From: Caballeronia arvi
GTDB lineage: Bacteria > Pseudomonadota > Gammaproteobacteria > Burkholderiales > Burkholderiaceae
Reading direction: 5' to 3'
DNA length: 64,000 nt
Assembly: GCF_001544695.2 (NCBI RefSeq)
Contig: NZ_FCOM02000036.1
Span: 1 to 64,000 of the forward strand
The notes below the pieces were generated by a model, which worked only from the letters and a program-made list of their open reading frames with translations, had not been told where the DNA came from and searched no databases. The position numbers and the translations under genes were made by a program. Below are positions 45,185-53,322 of this stretch, piece after piece (positions within the stretch are counted from its first letter, which is position 1; every line of letters starts with the position of its first letter).

Positions 45185-46021
45185 ATGCTTCGTTTGTTCC
45201 GCTTTTCTCGCGCCGCTCTCGCGGTGGGCCTTGCAACAGGTTTTATCGCGACTGGCACGGTTGCTCGTGCTGAAGACACGAGCGCATGGCAAAGCGTCAA
45301 AAAGGCTGGTGTATTGCGTTGCGGAGCTGCTCTCGCTCCTCCCTACGTAATGCGTGACCCGAAAACCGGAGCCTATAGTGGCTTCTTCTCGGAACTCTGC
45401 AAGGATTTCGGCGAGAAGGTATTGAAGGTCAAGGTTGAGTTTGTAGACACGAATTGGGACAACATCGTCGCCGGACTTCAGTCGGACAAGTGGGACTTGT
45501 CGATGGCTCTGAATGACACCCCGGAACGCGAAAAAGCGATTTCGTTTTCGATTCCGGTGACGCCCTATAACGTCTCGTTTGCCTACAACAAGAACAATCC
45601 GAAAATCCCCAAAGGTACCAAGGCGGTTGCTGATTTCGACAAGCCCGGTGTATCAGTGGCGGTCATGTCTGGCTCGGCGCAGGATAAGGCAATCAGTGCG
45701 CTTCTCAAGCAAGCCACAATCATGCGGCTGCCCACGAATGACGACACGCGTATGGCTCTCATGTCCAAGCGTGCGGACCTCCTGGCCGATGCCAACATCA
45801 CTAACATGCTCCTGACGGAATCTCACCCTGAATGGGCAGCGGCCATCCAACCTAATCCTGCTGTTGCTCAGCAGGAAGTCGCATTCGGTGTGCGCAAGGA
45901 CACCAGTGAAGCGGACCTAAAAGTTCTCAATGCCTTTATCGACCAACAGGTCAAGTCCGGGAACGTAGACAGCCTCGTTAAATCCTCTGTGAAGACGATG
46001 ATGACGGCAGCCGGTAAGTAA
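45185..46021 (+). CDS. polar amino-acid ABC transporter substrate-binding protein
   Basis: About 278 residues; the second ATG (45185) has the better spacing to CCGGAG. A Sec signal peptide (AALAVGLATGFIATGTVARA) precedes a family-3 solute-binding domain with VLRCGAALAPPYVMRDPKTG, WDNIVAGLQSDKWDLSMALN and TPEREKAISFS. The family binds polar amino acids such as glutamine, cystine or proline-like compounds. As first gene behind promoter P3, followed by ATPase, two permeases and proline-racemase-type enzymes, its ligand is probably a hydroxyproline. Confidence 0.9.
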   Translation: MLRLFRFSRAALAVGLATGFIATGTVARAEDTSAWQSVKKAGVLRCGAALAPPYVMRDPKTGAYSGFFSELCKDFGEKVLKVKVEFVDTNWDNIVAGLQSDKWDLSMALNDTPEREKAISFSIPVTPYNVSFAYNKNNPKIPKGTKAVADFDKPGVSVAVMSGSAQDKAISALLKQATIMRLPTNDDTRMALMSKRADLLADANITNMLLTESHPEWAAAIQPNPAVAQQEVAFGVRKDTSEADLKVLNAFIDQQVKSGNVDSLVKSSVKTMMTAAGK

Positions 46022-46100
46022 GCTTTGGGAAGCGTCGATGGTGTAATCACCCGACTGATTTTTGTAGAAAAGCCCCGTTTAATGCGAACGAGCTGCGTTC

Positions 46101-46122
46101 GGTCCCCGAAGCTTCGGGGACC
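46101..46122 (+). promoter_or_regulatory. stem-loop between binding-protein and ATPase genes
   Basis: GGTCCCCG-AAGCTT-CGGGGACC is a perfect 22-nt palindrome about 80 nt after the binding-protein stop, within a 297-nt non-coding gap. With no T-run it is better read as an mRNA-stabilising or partial-termination hairpin. Such hairpins often keep periplasmic binding protein in excess over the membrane parts. Confidence 0.6.
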
Positions 46123-46318
46123 AATCGAACTTCGCACGTTTCACCCTGCAAACTACCGCGGGTGCGGCCCGTTTTTCCTTGTGTCAGGCCCATTCGGCGC
46201 CTAGCTCTGGTACTGCTCGTCAGGTGAGCGATTTCCCTTGAACGCGCAGTTGAAGGTTGGCAGCGCTGCAACCCAACTTCGCTCGACACGCCCACGGACG
46301 ATTCCTGGAGATTTATCA

Positions 46319-47149
46319 ATGTTGTCATCTCAGACCATGGCACTTAACACTGACCGACAATCCTCTGTCGTTGACCTCCCTATTCAAACGACCGGCGACT
46401 TTGTCCAGTTTCGCCAGGTATATAAGGCATACGGCGAACACCTTGTGGTCATGGACCACATGGACCTCGATATGCGAGCTGATGACCGCCTTGTCATCAT
46501 CGGTCCGAGCGGCAGCGGTAAGAGCTCGCTGCTCCGAGTGATGATGGGCCTTGAAGGCTTCCAATCCGGAGAAATCGGGTTTCAAGGCCAACCCTATATC
46601 CGCGGTGAGAAGAGCGGCGGCAAGCGCATCGACACGCGCCTTCAGAAGCAGATTGGGATGGTGTTCCAGCATTACACGCTCTTTCCGCATCTTTCAGTAC
46701 TTGGCAACCTCGTCCTCGCGCCGATGAAGACCGCTGGTCTCAGCAAGGCTGAGGCGACGGAACGTGCGCGCATGTACTTGGCTCGCCTGGGCCTTGAGAG
46801 CAAGCTCCACGCATACCCGAGTCAACTGTCGGGTGGCCAGAAGCAGCGGGTTGCCATCGCACGCGCGCTCATGCTTGAGCCGAAGCTGATGTTGTTTGAC
46901 GAGGTAACAAGTGCGCTCGACCCGGAGATGGTCGTAGAAGTGCAGAACGTGATGCTCCAGTTGGCCGAACAGAAAATGGCCATGATTATCGTGACTCATG
47001 ACATGCACTTCGCGCGCGACATCGGCACTCGGGTGGTGTTCTGCGCCGCGGGGAAGGTGGTCGAGCAAGGCGCTCCCGCGCAGATGTTCAAGTCGCCGAA
47101 GGAAGCGCGCACACGCGAATTCCTCGAAAAAGTCCTTCATCTGGATTGA
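46319..47149 (+). CDS. polar amino-acid ABC transporter ATP-binding protein
   Basis: 276 residues from the ATG at 46319 (CTGGAG upstream). The HisP/GlnQ-type ATPase has Walker A GPSGSGKSS, Q-loop MVFQHYTLFPHLSVLGN, signature LSGGQKQRVAIARALMLEP, Walker B LMLFDEVTSALDP and switch His in IIVTHDMHFARDI. A roughly 30-residue N-terminal extension precedes the usual start. It energises the two permeases downstream and ends 11 bp before the first of them. Confidence 0.93.
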   Translation: MLSSQTMALNTDRQSSVVDLPIQTTGDFVQFRQVYKAYGEHLVVMDHMDLDMRADDRLVIIGPSGSGKSSLLRVMMGLEGFQSGEIGFQGQPYIRGEKSGGKRIDTRLQKQIGMVFQHYTLFPHLSVLGNLVLAPMKTAGLSKAEATERARMYLARLGLESKLHAYPSQLSGGQKQRVAIARALMLEPKLMLFDEVTSALDPEMVVEVQNVMLQLAEQKMAMIIVTHDMHFARDIGTRVVFCAAGKVVEQGAPAQMFKSPKEARTREFLEKVLHLD

Positions 47150-47160
47150 GGACCGCAGCC

Positions 47161-47832
47161 ATGAACTATCACTTCGACTTCAGCTTCCTCGCAGGCAGTG
47201 TCGGTCCGCTTCTCTCAGGTCTTCGTGTCACGCTCGAGCTTGCGATTGCGGCGAACATCATCGGCGTCATTTTCGGGTTTTTGCTGTGCCTGCTTGCAAT
47301 GAGCGGTATAGCTCTCGTACGGCTTCCAGCCCAGCTGTTCATCGAGTTCTTCCGATGCACTCCCGCGCTCCTGCAGATCGTCTGGTTCTTCTACTGCATT
47401 CCGATGCTGCTTGACGTGTTCATCGACCCAATCACGATGGGCGTTCTGGCTCTTGGCCTTAATCTTACCGCTTTCAACGCAGAGGCTTATCGTGCCGGTG
47501 TCCAGGCCGTGCCAAAAGAGCACCTCGACGCTTGCGTGGCTCTAGGATTGCGTCCCTGGCAACGCACTATTTACGTTGTGCTGCCCCAAGCGTTGCGTAG
47601 CGCAATGCCGGTACTGATGACCAATGGAATCGGAACGTTGCAGCAAAGCGCGCTGGTTGCAATCGTCGCGGTCGCCGATTTAATGTACGTCGGTAAAAGC
47701 CTCGCAACTGAAGCCTACCGGCCCCTCGAGACCTACTCGATTGTTGCCCTTATTTACTTCGCTCTGTCTCTGCCCATCGCTAAACTGGTTCACATCGTCG
47801 AGCGTCGCCAGGACGCGGTCGTCAGTCGTTGA
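47161..47832 (+). CDS. polar amino-acid ABC transporter permease 1
   Basis: 223 residues, HisMQ family, with five membrane segments. The EAA loop reads EAYRAGVQAVPKEHLDACVALGL. It starts at the ATG at 47161, where homology begins (MNYHFDFSFLAGSVGPLLSG). It pairs with the next gene to form the heterodimeric channel. Confidence 0.92.
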   Translation: MNYHFDFSFLAGSVGPLLSGLRVTLELAIAANIIGVIFGFLLCLLAMSGIALVRLPAQLFIEFFRCTPALLQIVWFFYCIPMLLDVFIDPITMGVLALGLNLTAFNAEAYRAGVQAVPKEHLDACVALGLRPWQRTIYVVLPQALRSAMPVLMTNGIGTLQQSALVAIVAVADLMYVGKSLATEAYRPLETYSIVALIYFALSLPIAKLVHIVERRQDAVVSR

Positions 47833-47841
47833 GGTGCTAAT

Positions 47842-48507
47842 ATGAGCTTCGATATAACTTCGGTGTTCCCTTACTGGCTCATTTTGCTAAAAGGGTTGGG
47901 AATTACTATCGCATTCACAAGTAGCTGCGCCGTCCTGGGTAGCCTTCTTGGATTCACGGTAGCCCTTCTGCGGATATCACCAAATCGCATTGTTCAAGGG
48001 ATCACTTCGTTCTATGTGCAGTTCTTCCGTGGCACGCCACTCCTGATTCAACTTTTCTGGGTATTCTTTTGCTTCCCGGTGGTTTTTCGCATTGCCATCC
48101 CACCGTATGCTTCTGTGGTCATCTCCCTTACGCTTTACATGGGCGCGATTACGTGTGAGACGTTCCGGGGCGCACTCAAGTCGATTTCAGGCGAGCAGCA
48201 CGATGCTTGTATTGCATTGAGCTTGCCGCCACAGGCAAAAATCCTGTATGTCATATTTCCTCAGGCTTTGCTGCGTGCGATTCCGCCGCTCCTCTCTAAC
48301 GTGGTTAGTCTTTTCAAAGAGAGCGCGCTGATTTCATCAGTTGGCGTCGCCGACCTGATGTTCGTAGGACAGAGCATCTCGAACGCGACCGCAAAGCCCG
48401 TCGAGTTCTTGACCGCGGTCGCAATCATCTATTTCCTCGTCGCGTTCCCGTTGACCCGCCTCGTTGGTCTTGTCGAATCACGTTTCCTGAAGCGCTTCGC
48501 TTACTAA
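47842..48507 (+). CDS. polar amino-acid ABC transporter permease 2
   Basis: 221 residues of the HisMQ family with five membrane segments. The N-terminal FPYWLILLKGLGITIAFTSS and the EAA loop ETFRGALKSISGEQHDACIA identify it. It begins 9 bp after permease 1. After its stop comes a 163-bp gap before the 4-hydroxyproline-epimerase-type gene. Confidence 0.92.
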   Translation: MSFDITSVFPYWLILLKGLGITIAFTSSCAVLGSLLGFTVALLRISPNRIVQGITSFYVQFFRGTPLLIQLFWVFFCFPVVFRIAIPPYASVVISLTLYMGAITCETFRGALKSISGEQHDACIALSLPPQAKILYVIFPQALLRAIPPLLSNVVSLFKESALISSVGVADLMFVGQSISNATAKPVEFLTAVAIIYFLVAFPLTRLVGLVESRFLKRFAY

Positions 48508-48670
48508 TCAATTCCGTCGCAAGCGCGCAGTGCGATGCCTTTGCCGCCGCTCACCGACGGCGAAAGCGGAGTTCCGAGCGGTCTTGGAAGCGGTGCAATC
48601 CTGCCATACAAGTAATGTGACACGCTCGAGCGGTTCGGTTCGCTTGGGCATCGACTTCACCGGACGTGAA

Positions 48671-49687
48671 ATGAGCAGACAAAGGTATAAGTGCATCGAG
48701 GGGCATACGGAGGGTATGCCCGTTCGAATGGTTGTGGGTGGCGCACCGGCCCTTGCGGGAGCGACGATGGAAGAGTGCCGCAAAACATTCATCGAACGTC
48801 ACGATTGGATACGTCGCGCGCTCATGCTGGAGCCCCGAGGTCATTCGCACATGTCTGGAACGCTCCTCTATCCACCGCTATCAAGTGATGCGGACATGAG
48901 CTTGTTGTTCATTGAGACCTCTGGCTGCCTCCCAATGTGCGGTCATGCTTCGATTGGCTCTGTTTCCTTTGCCATCGAAGCTGGCCTCGTACGACCGAAG
49001 ACCACGGGCACGGTACTTGTTGACGTCCCCGCTGGAAGGCTCAAAGCGCACTATGAAATGGATGGGGCGCGAGTGGCGTCGGTACGCTTCACTAACGTGC
49101 CGAGCTTCCTTTTGCATAGAGACGTTGAAGTCGTTCATCCACATTTTGGAAGGCTCACGGTCGACATCGCATACGGTGGCAACTTCTATCCCATCGTAGA
49201 AGTGCAGTCGAACTTCCCGGGCTGCGAGAATTTCTCGCCACAACAGTTGCTGGAGTGGGGCCGGCAGATGCATTGCGTGGTGAACGCCGCCATCGACGTT
49301 GTGCACCCAGAGAACCCAAGCATTTACGGCGTCAGGCACACGATGTGGACCGGAGCACCTGTTTCTCACGACGCCGACGCAAGAGCGGTCGTTATCGCAG
49401 GTGACAGTCTTGTAGACCGGTCTCCGTGCGGTACCGGCACCTCAGCCCGCGTTGCGCAACGTCACGCGCGCGACATGCTCCAAAAAGGACAAGCGTTTAG
49501 ACATCAAAGCTTGATCGGAAGCTGTTTCGTTGGGCGAGTTGAGGAGACAACAACGTTGAAGAGTGGACTTCCCGCAATTCTTCCGAGCGTCGAGGGGCGC
49601 GCTTGGATCACTGGCCGTTCCGAGCACTACGTTGACGAATCGCAGCCGTACGCCCATGGCTTCGCACTGAGTGAGTTTTCTGCTTGA
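48671..49687 (+). CDS. proline racemase superfamily enzyme, Cys/Cys type (probable 4-hydroxyproline 2-epimerase)
   Basis: 338 residues from the ATG at 48671. Both catalytic cysteines are present: Cys90 in LPMCGHASIG and Cys253 in DRSPCGTGTSA. The N-terminal EGHTEGMPVRMVVGGAP and TVDIAYGGNFYP segments contact the substrate carboxylate. A Cys/Cys pair marks proline racemases and 4-hydroxyproline 2-epimerases. The linked D-hydroxyproline dehydrogenase and deaminase favour epimerisation of trans-4-hydroxy-L-proline to cis-4-hydroxy-D-proline. It follows the transporter genes in the P3 operon. Confidence 0.87.
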   Translation: MSRQRYKCIEGHTEGMPVRMVVGGAPALAGATMEECRKTFIERHDWIRRALMLEPRGHSHMSGTLLYPPLSSDADMSLLFIETSGCLPMCGHASIGSVSFAIEAGLVRPKTTGTVLVDVPAGRLKAHYEMDGARVASVRFTNVPSFLLHRDVEVVHPHFGRLTVDIAYGGNFYPIVEVQSNFPGCENFSPQQLLEWGRQMHCVVNAAIDVVHPENPSIYGVRHTMWTGAPVSHDADARAVVIAGDSLVDRSPCGTGTSARVAQRHARDMLQKGQAFRHQSLIGSCFVGRVEETTTLKSGLPAILPSVEGRAWITGRSEHYVDESQPYAHGFALSEFSA

Positions 49688-49738
49688 ACCGTCATCAACG
49701 CGGACAGCCTTGAGCCGCAAATCGGACACGGAGTTCTC

Positions 49739-50812
49739 ATGCGTTGGAATAAGACTTTCACGATGGTCAACTGCCACGCCGAAGGCGAGGTCGGCAACGT
49801 CGTGACTGGCGGTTTGATTGATGTTCCGGGAAGCACCATGTTCGAGAAGATGATGTTTCTTGAAGAGCATTGCGACGCACTGCGCAAGATTTGTCTATTT
49901 GAGCCCCGTGGGTCCGTGAATCACAACGTCAACTTCATTCTTCCCGCGACCGACGCTCGCGCCCAAATGGGTTACGTAATTGCCGAATCGACGGAATACG
50001 TTGCGATGTCCGGGTCCAACACCATGTGCGTTGCGACAGTCCTGCTCGAGACGGGGATTCTGCCTATGCAGGAACCGGTGACCGAACTTGTACTGGAGGC
50101 TCCGGCAGGCCTCATCTATGCCCGCTGCGAATGCGAGAACGGTAAGGTCAAACGGGTCGAGTTCACCAATCAGCCCGCGTTTGTCTCGCGTCTCGATGCG
50201 AATGTCGAGGTGCCCGGAATTGGCACCATTAGAGCGGATGTGGCGTATGGTGGGATGACCTACGTACTGGTCGAGGCTGAGGCGCTCGGCTTCGAAATCA
50301 CGCCCGACGAAGCGCGCGACATTTGCGAGATTGGTCAACAGGTCAAGGCCGCGGCGGCCGAACAGCTTCCGTTTTCGCACCCCTTGAACCCATTCATCAA
50401 GGGAATCACCAACTTCGAGCTTACCGGTCCGCTGCAACGGGAAAACGGGAAGCTCTTTGCACGAAACACGGTTGTGGTATCGCCTGGTCGATGCGACAGG
50501 TCCCCATGCGGCACCGGGACATCCGCTCGCCTCGCCGTCCTGCACGCACGCGGACTTATCAGCATCGGCGAAACATTTATCCACGAGTCAATCACGAGTT
50601 CACGGTTCGAGAGTCGGGTCGAGTCCACGACGAAAGTCGGAGGCCTCGACGCTGTGGTGCCGGTAGTCGCCGGTCAGGCCTGGATTACGGGGATCTCGCA
50701 AATTGGCGTTGACCCGACTGACCGATTCCAGGCTGGCTTCACGCTCGCCGATACATGGCTCGAAGCGGTCGATGAAAAGCTCATCAAAACGCGTCAACCG
50801 AAGGCCGATTAA
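49739..50812 (+). CDS. proline racemase superfamily enzyme, Ser/Cys type (probable trans-3-hydroxyproline dehydratase) copy 2
   Basis: 357 residues. The first catalytic position is Ser91 (AMSGSNTM) and the second is Cys257 (DRSPCGTGTSA), as in the copy at 32044. NCHAEGEVGNVVTGG at the N-terminus and ADVAYGGMTY near 168 are also shared. The likely reaction is dehydration of trans-3-hydroxy-L-proline to pyrroline-2-carboxylate, with epimerase activity possible. It lies 51 bp after the Cys/Cys enzyme and 3 bp before the second aldehyde dehydrogenase. Confidence 0.84.
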   Translation: MRWNKTFTMVNCHAEGEVGNVVTGGLIDVPGSTMFEKMMFLEEHCDALRKICLFEPRGSVNHNVNFILPATDARAQMGYVIAESTEYVAMSGSNTMCVATVLLETGILPMQEPVTELVLEAPAGLIYARCECENGKVKRVEFTNQPAFVSRLDANVEVPGIGTIRADVAYGGMTYVLVEAEALGFEITPDEARDICEIGQQVKAAAAEQLPFSHPLNPFIKGITNFELTGPLQRENGKLFARNTVVVSPGRCDRSPCGTGTSARLAVLHARGLISIGETFIHESITSSRFESRVESTTKVGGLDAVVPVVAGQAWITGISQIGVDPTDRFQAGFTLADTWLEAVDEKLIKTRQPKAD

Positions 50813-50815
50813 ACT

Positions 50816-52297
50816 ATGAAATCTTACGAGAATCTCTTCATCGATGGTGCCTGGGTGGCGCCCGTTCAGCGCGGGACCTTCGAATCCATCGACCCAAGCA
50901 CCGAAGAAGTCATTGCGAAGGTCGCGGCCGCCACAGCCGAAGATGTTGACCTTGCAGTAAGGGCAGCCCGAAAGGCGTTCGATGAGGGTCCGTGGCCACG
51001 CATGACCGGTGCAGAGCGCGCGGCAGTACTTCGAAAGATTGGCGCAGGCATCCGCGACCGCATTCAGGAACTGGCGAAAATCGAGGTTCGCGACAACGGT
51101 AAGCCTCTTCCGGAAGCGCTCTGGGATTTGGGCGACGCCGCAGGCTGCTTCGAGTTCTACGCGAATCTCGCCGAGAAGCTTGACGAGAACGCCGAGACTC
51201 AGGTCGCGCTGTCGGACGACCGATTTAGCTCCGTCGCCCGGAGGGAGCCAGTTGGCGTGGCGGGTGCAATCATTCCGTGGAATTTTCCGATGCTGATGGC
51301 GTCGTGGAAAGTCGCGCCGGCATTGGCCGCAGGCTGCACAATGGTACTCAAGCCGTCTGAGCTTACCTCTTTGACCGTGCTTGAGCTTGCCGACATCGCA
51401 GTGGCAGCCAAATTGCCGGCCGGCGTTCTTAATATTGTCACGGGCCTTGGCAAGGACGCGGGCGCGCCGCTTTCCGAGCATCCCGATATCGACAAGCTCG
51501 CGTTCACAGGCAGTGTTCCAACGGGAAGCCGCATCATGCAAGCGGCCGCCCGCGACATCAAAAACGTCAGCCTTGAACTCGGCGGGAAGTCGCCTTTCAT
51601 TGTGTTCGACGACAGCGACATCGACGCGGCCGTCGAGTGGATTATGTTCGGCATTTTTTGGAATCAGGGTGAAGTGTGCTCGGCCACGTCGCGCGTGCTC
51701 GTTCAGCGGGGAATCTATGACCGTCTCCTTGAACGGTTGAAGGAGCAGACGAAGAAAATCAGCATCGGCAATGGTTTGGAAGATGGCGTGCTGCTCGGTC
51801 CCATCGTCAGCAAAGGCCAATTCGAAAAGGTGCAGGAAGCCGTCGAGCGGGGAAAGACGGAAGGTGCGCGCCTTGTGACTGGCGGAGGTCGCCCCGCGCA
51901 TCTGAACAAGGGCTTCTTCATGGAGCCGGTCGTGTTTGTAGATGTGCCGGAGGAAAGCTGGGTCTGGAACGAGGAGATTTTTGGACCAGTCGTCTGCATT
52001 CGGCCGTTCGATGACGAGGGCGAAGCCGTGCGCTCGGCAAACAATTCACGTTTCGGACTTGCTGCTGCGGTGATGTCGAATGACATCCCCCGATGCGAGC
52101 GAGTGGCGCGCGCGCTTCGCGCGGGCATCGTGTGGATCAACTGTTCCCAGCCGACATTCACCGAAGCGCCGTGGGGCGGCTACAAGCAATCCGGCATTGG
52201 GCGCGAGCTTGGGGAATGGGGTCTCAACAACTACCTCGAGACAAAGCAAATCACCCGGTACGAAAGTGCCAAGCCGTGGGGTTGGTACATCAAATAA
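50816..52297 (+). CDS. aldehyde dehydrogenase, probable 2-oxoglutarate-semialdehyde dehydrogenase (copy 2)
   Basis: 493 residues, paralogous to the enzyme at 30555: general base Glu254 in ELGGKSP, nucleophile Cys288 in NQGEVCSATSR, and an identical C-terminal PWGGYKQSGIGRELG block ending WGWYIK. It starts 3 bp after the preceding dehydratase gene and is the last structural gene of the P3 operon. It duplicates the final step of the 4-hydroxyproline route or handles a related semialdehyde. A long perfect hairpin follows. Confidence 0.88.
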   Translation: MKSYENLFIDGAWVAPVQRGTFESIDPSTEEVIAKVAAATAEDVDLAVRAARKAFDEGPWPRMTGAERAAVLRKIGAGIRDRIQELAKIEVRDNGKPLPEALWDLGDAAGCFEFYANLAEKLDENAETQVALSDDRFSSVARREPVGVAGAIIPWNFPMLMASWKVAPALAAGCTMVLKPSELTSLTVLELADIAVAAKLPAGVLNIVTGLGKDAGAPLSEHPDIDKLAFTGSVPTGSRIMQAAARDIKNVSLELGGKSPFIVFDDSDIDAAVEWIMFGIFWNQGEVCSATSRVLVQRGIYDRLLERLKEQTKKISIGNGLEDGVLLGPIVSKGQFEKVQEAVERGKTEGARLVTGGGRPAHLNKGFFMEPVVFVDVPEESWVWNEEIFGPVVCIRPFDDEGEAVRSANNSRFGLAAAVMSNDIPRCERVARALRAGIVWINCSQPTFTEAPWGGYKQSGIGRELGEWGLNNYLETKQITRYESAKPWGWYIK

Positions 52298-52304
52298 GCA
52301 GTTC

Positions 52305-52339
52305 CCGCGCGACGGAGGACGGAACCCTCCGTCGCGCGG
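52305..52339 (+). terminator. strong hairpin after aldehyde dehydrogenase copy 2
   Basis: CCGCGCGACGGAG and CTCCGTCGCGCGG form a perfect 13-bp stem with a nine-base loop, 8 bp after the stop. No T tract follows, so it may end or only reduce transcription into the GntR gene that starts 86 bp later, or protect the 3' end of the operon mRNA. Confidence 0.65.
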
Positions 52340-52424
52340 TGTCAGAGTTGATGACTGAGCGCCTTGGGGTTCTCAACCTTGTTGACCGTGAAAGAGTCCC
52401 GTCGCGATTAGAGGAGCCGTATAA

Positions 52425-53192
52425 GTGTCAACGTTCAATGCACGCTCGAAGTTTCGGGCGAACGATAGCTATGGAGAAGGCGCCATTGTGGACATAGCCG
52501 AGACAGGGACTGCGGGACGGCGTCACGGGGGGCGATACGTCTATGAGGAACTGCGTAAGCAGATATTGACTCTTCAGTTGAAGCCGGGCTCGCCGCTCGA
52601 TGAAGTTTCATTAGCAGCGCAGTTCGGCCTTTCCCGCTCGCCCGTGCGCGACGCCCTTGCGCGCTTGATAAGTGAAGGCCTGGTCACAATCCTCCCGAAC
52701 AATCGAACGACACTGGTCACGCCATTTGAAATCAAAGAATTCCCAAAGTACATTTCCGCACTGGACTTGATTCAACGGGCTGTGACCAAGCTTGCCGCGC
52801 TGCACCGAACCGATGCCGACGTTCTCGCCATTCGCAAAGCAGACGAGGTGTACATGAATGCAATCGCAGGCGGTGACTATCAGGCCATGTCGGAAACAAA
52901 CAAGGCCTTGCACGTGGCGATTGCTCAAGCTGCGAACAATCCGTACTTCGTCGGGTACTACGAGCGCTTGCTCGGTGAAGGGCAACGGTTGGCACATCTC
53001 CACTACGACTTCACGGTGAATAATCCTGAAGCGGTGCAACTCGGTCGCGACCATGATGACATCATCGACGCCATCGAGAGACGAGACGCCGATACAGCGG
53101 AGGCACTCGCACATGAGCACACCATGCTGTTCCAGCGGCGTTTCCTTGAATATATGAACCAGAACATGACAGCATGCTTGGCCATCCTGTAG
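52425..53192 (+). CDS. GntR/FCD-family regulator (copy 2)
   Basis: 255 residues from a GTG (GAGGAG upstream) with a 20-residue N-terminal extension over copy 1. The DNA-binding part is nearly identical to the regulator at 40746 (FGLSRSPVRDALARLISEGL in both), so the two probably recognise the same operator. The FCD domain carries FVGYYERLLGEGQRL, as copy 1 does, and HVAIAQAANNPYF. A terminator follows at 53271. It is a likely repressor of P1-P3, possibly with a different inducer from copy 1. Confidence 0.9.
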   Translation: MSTFNARSKFRANDSYGEGAIVDIAETGTAGRRHGGRYVYEELRKQILTLQLKPGSPLDEVSLAAQFGLSRSPVRDALARLISEGLVTILPNNRTTLVTPFEIKEFPKYISALDLIQRAVTKLAALHRTDADVLAIRKADEVYMNAIAGGDYQAMSETNKALHVAIAQAANNPYFVGYYERLLGEGQRLAHLHYDFTVNNPEAVQLGRDHDDIIDAIERRDADTAEALAHEHTMLFQRRFLEYMNQNMTACLAIL

Positions 53193-53270
53193 CTGATGGC
53201 TATGCATGAGGCAGGCGGCCAGAATCCGGCCAACGACTTCAGCTGTTCGCATTTGAAATACGCGAACACT

Positions 53271-53294
53271 AGCCCGACAACTTGGGCTTTTTTT
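53271..53294 (+). terminator. terminator/attenuator before the SDR gene
   Basis: AGCCC-GACAACTT-GGGCT has a 5-bp stem ending in a run of seven T. It is preceded by a GTTCGC...GCGAAC pair. It closes the GntR transcript but lies only 29 bp before the SDR start codon, so it could also be an attenuator in the SDR leader. Confidence 0.65.
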
Positions 53295-53322
53295 ATTCTC
53301 TTGCTGTTTGAAGGACAGGCCG

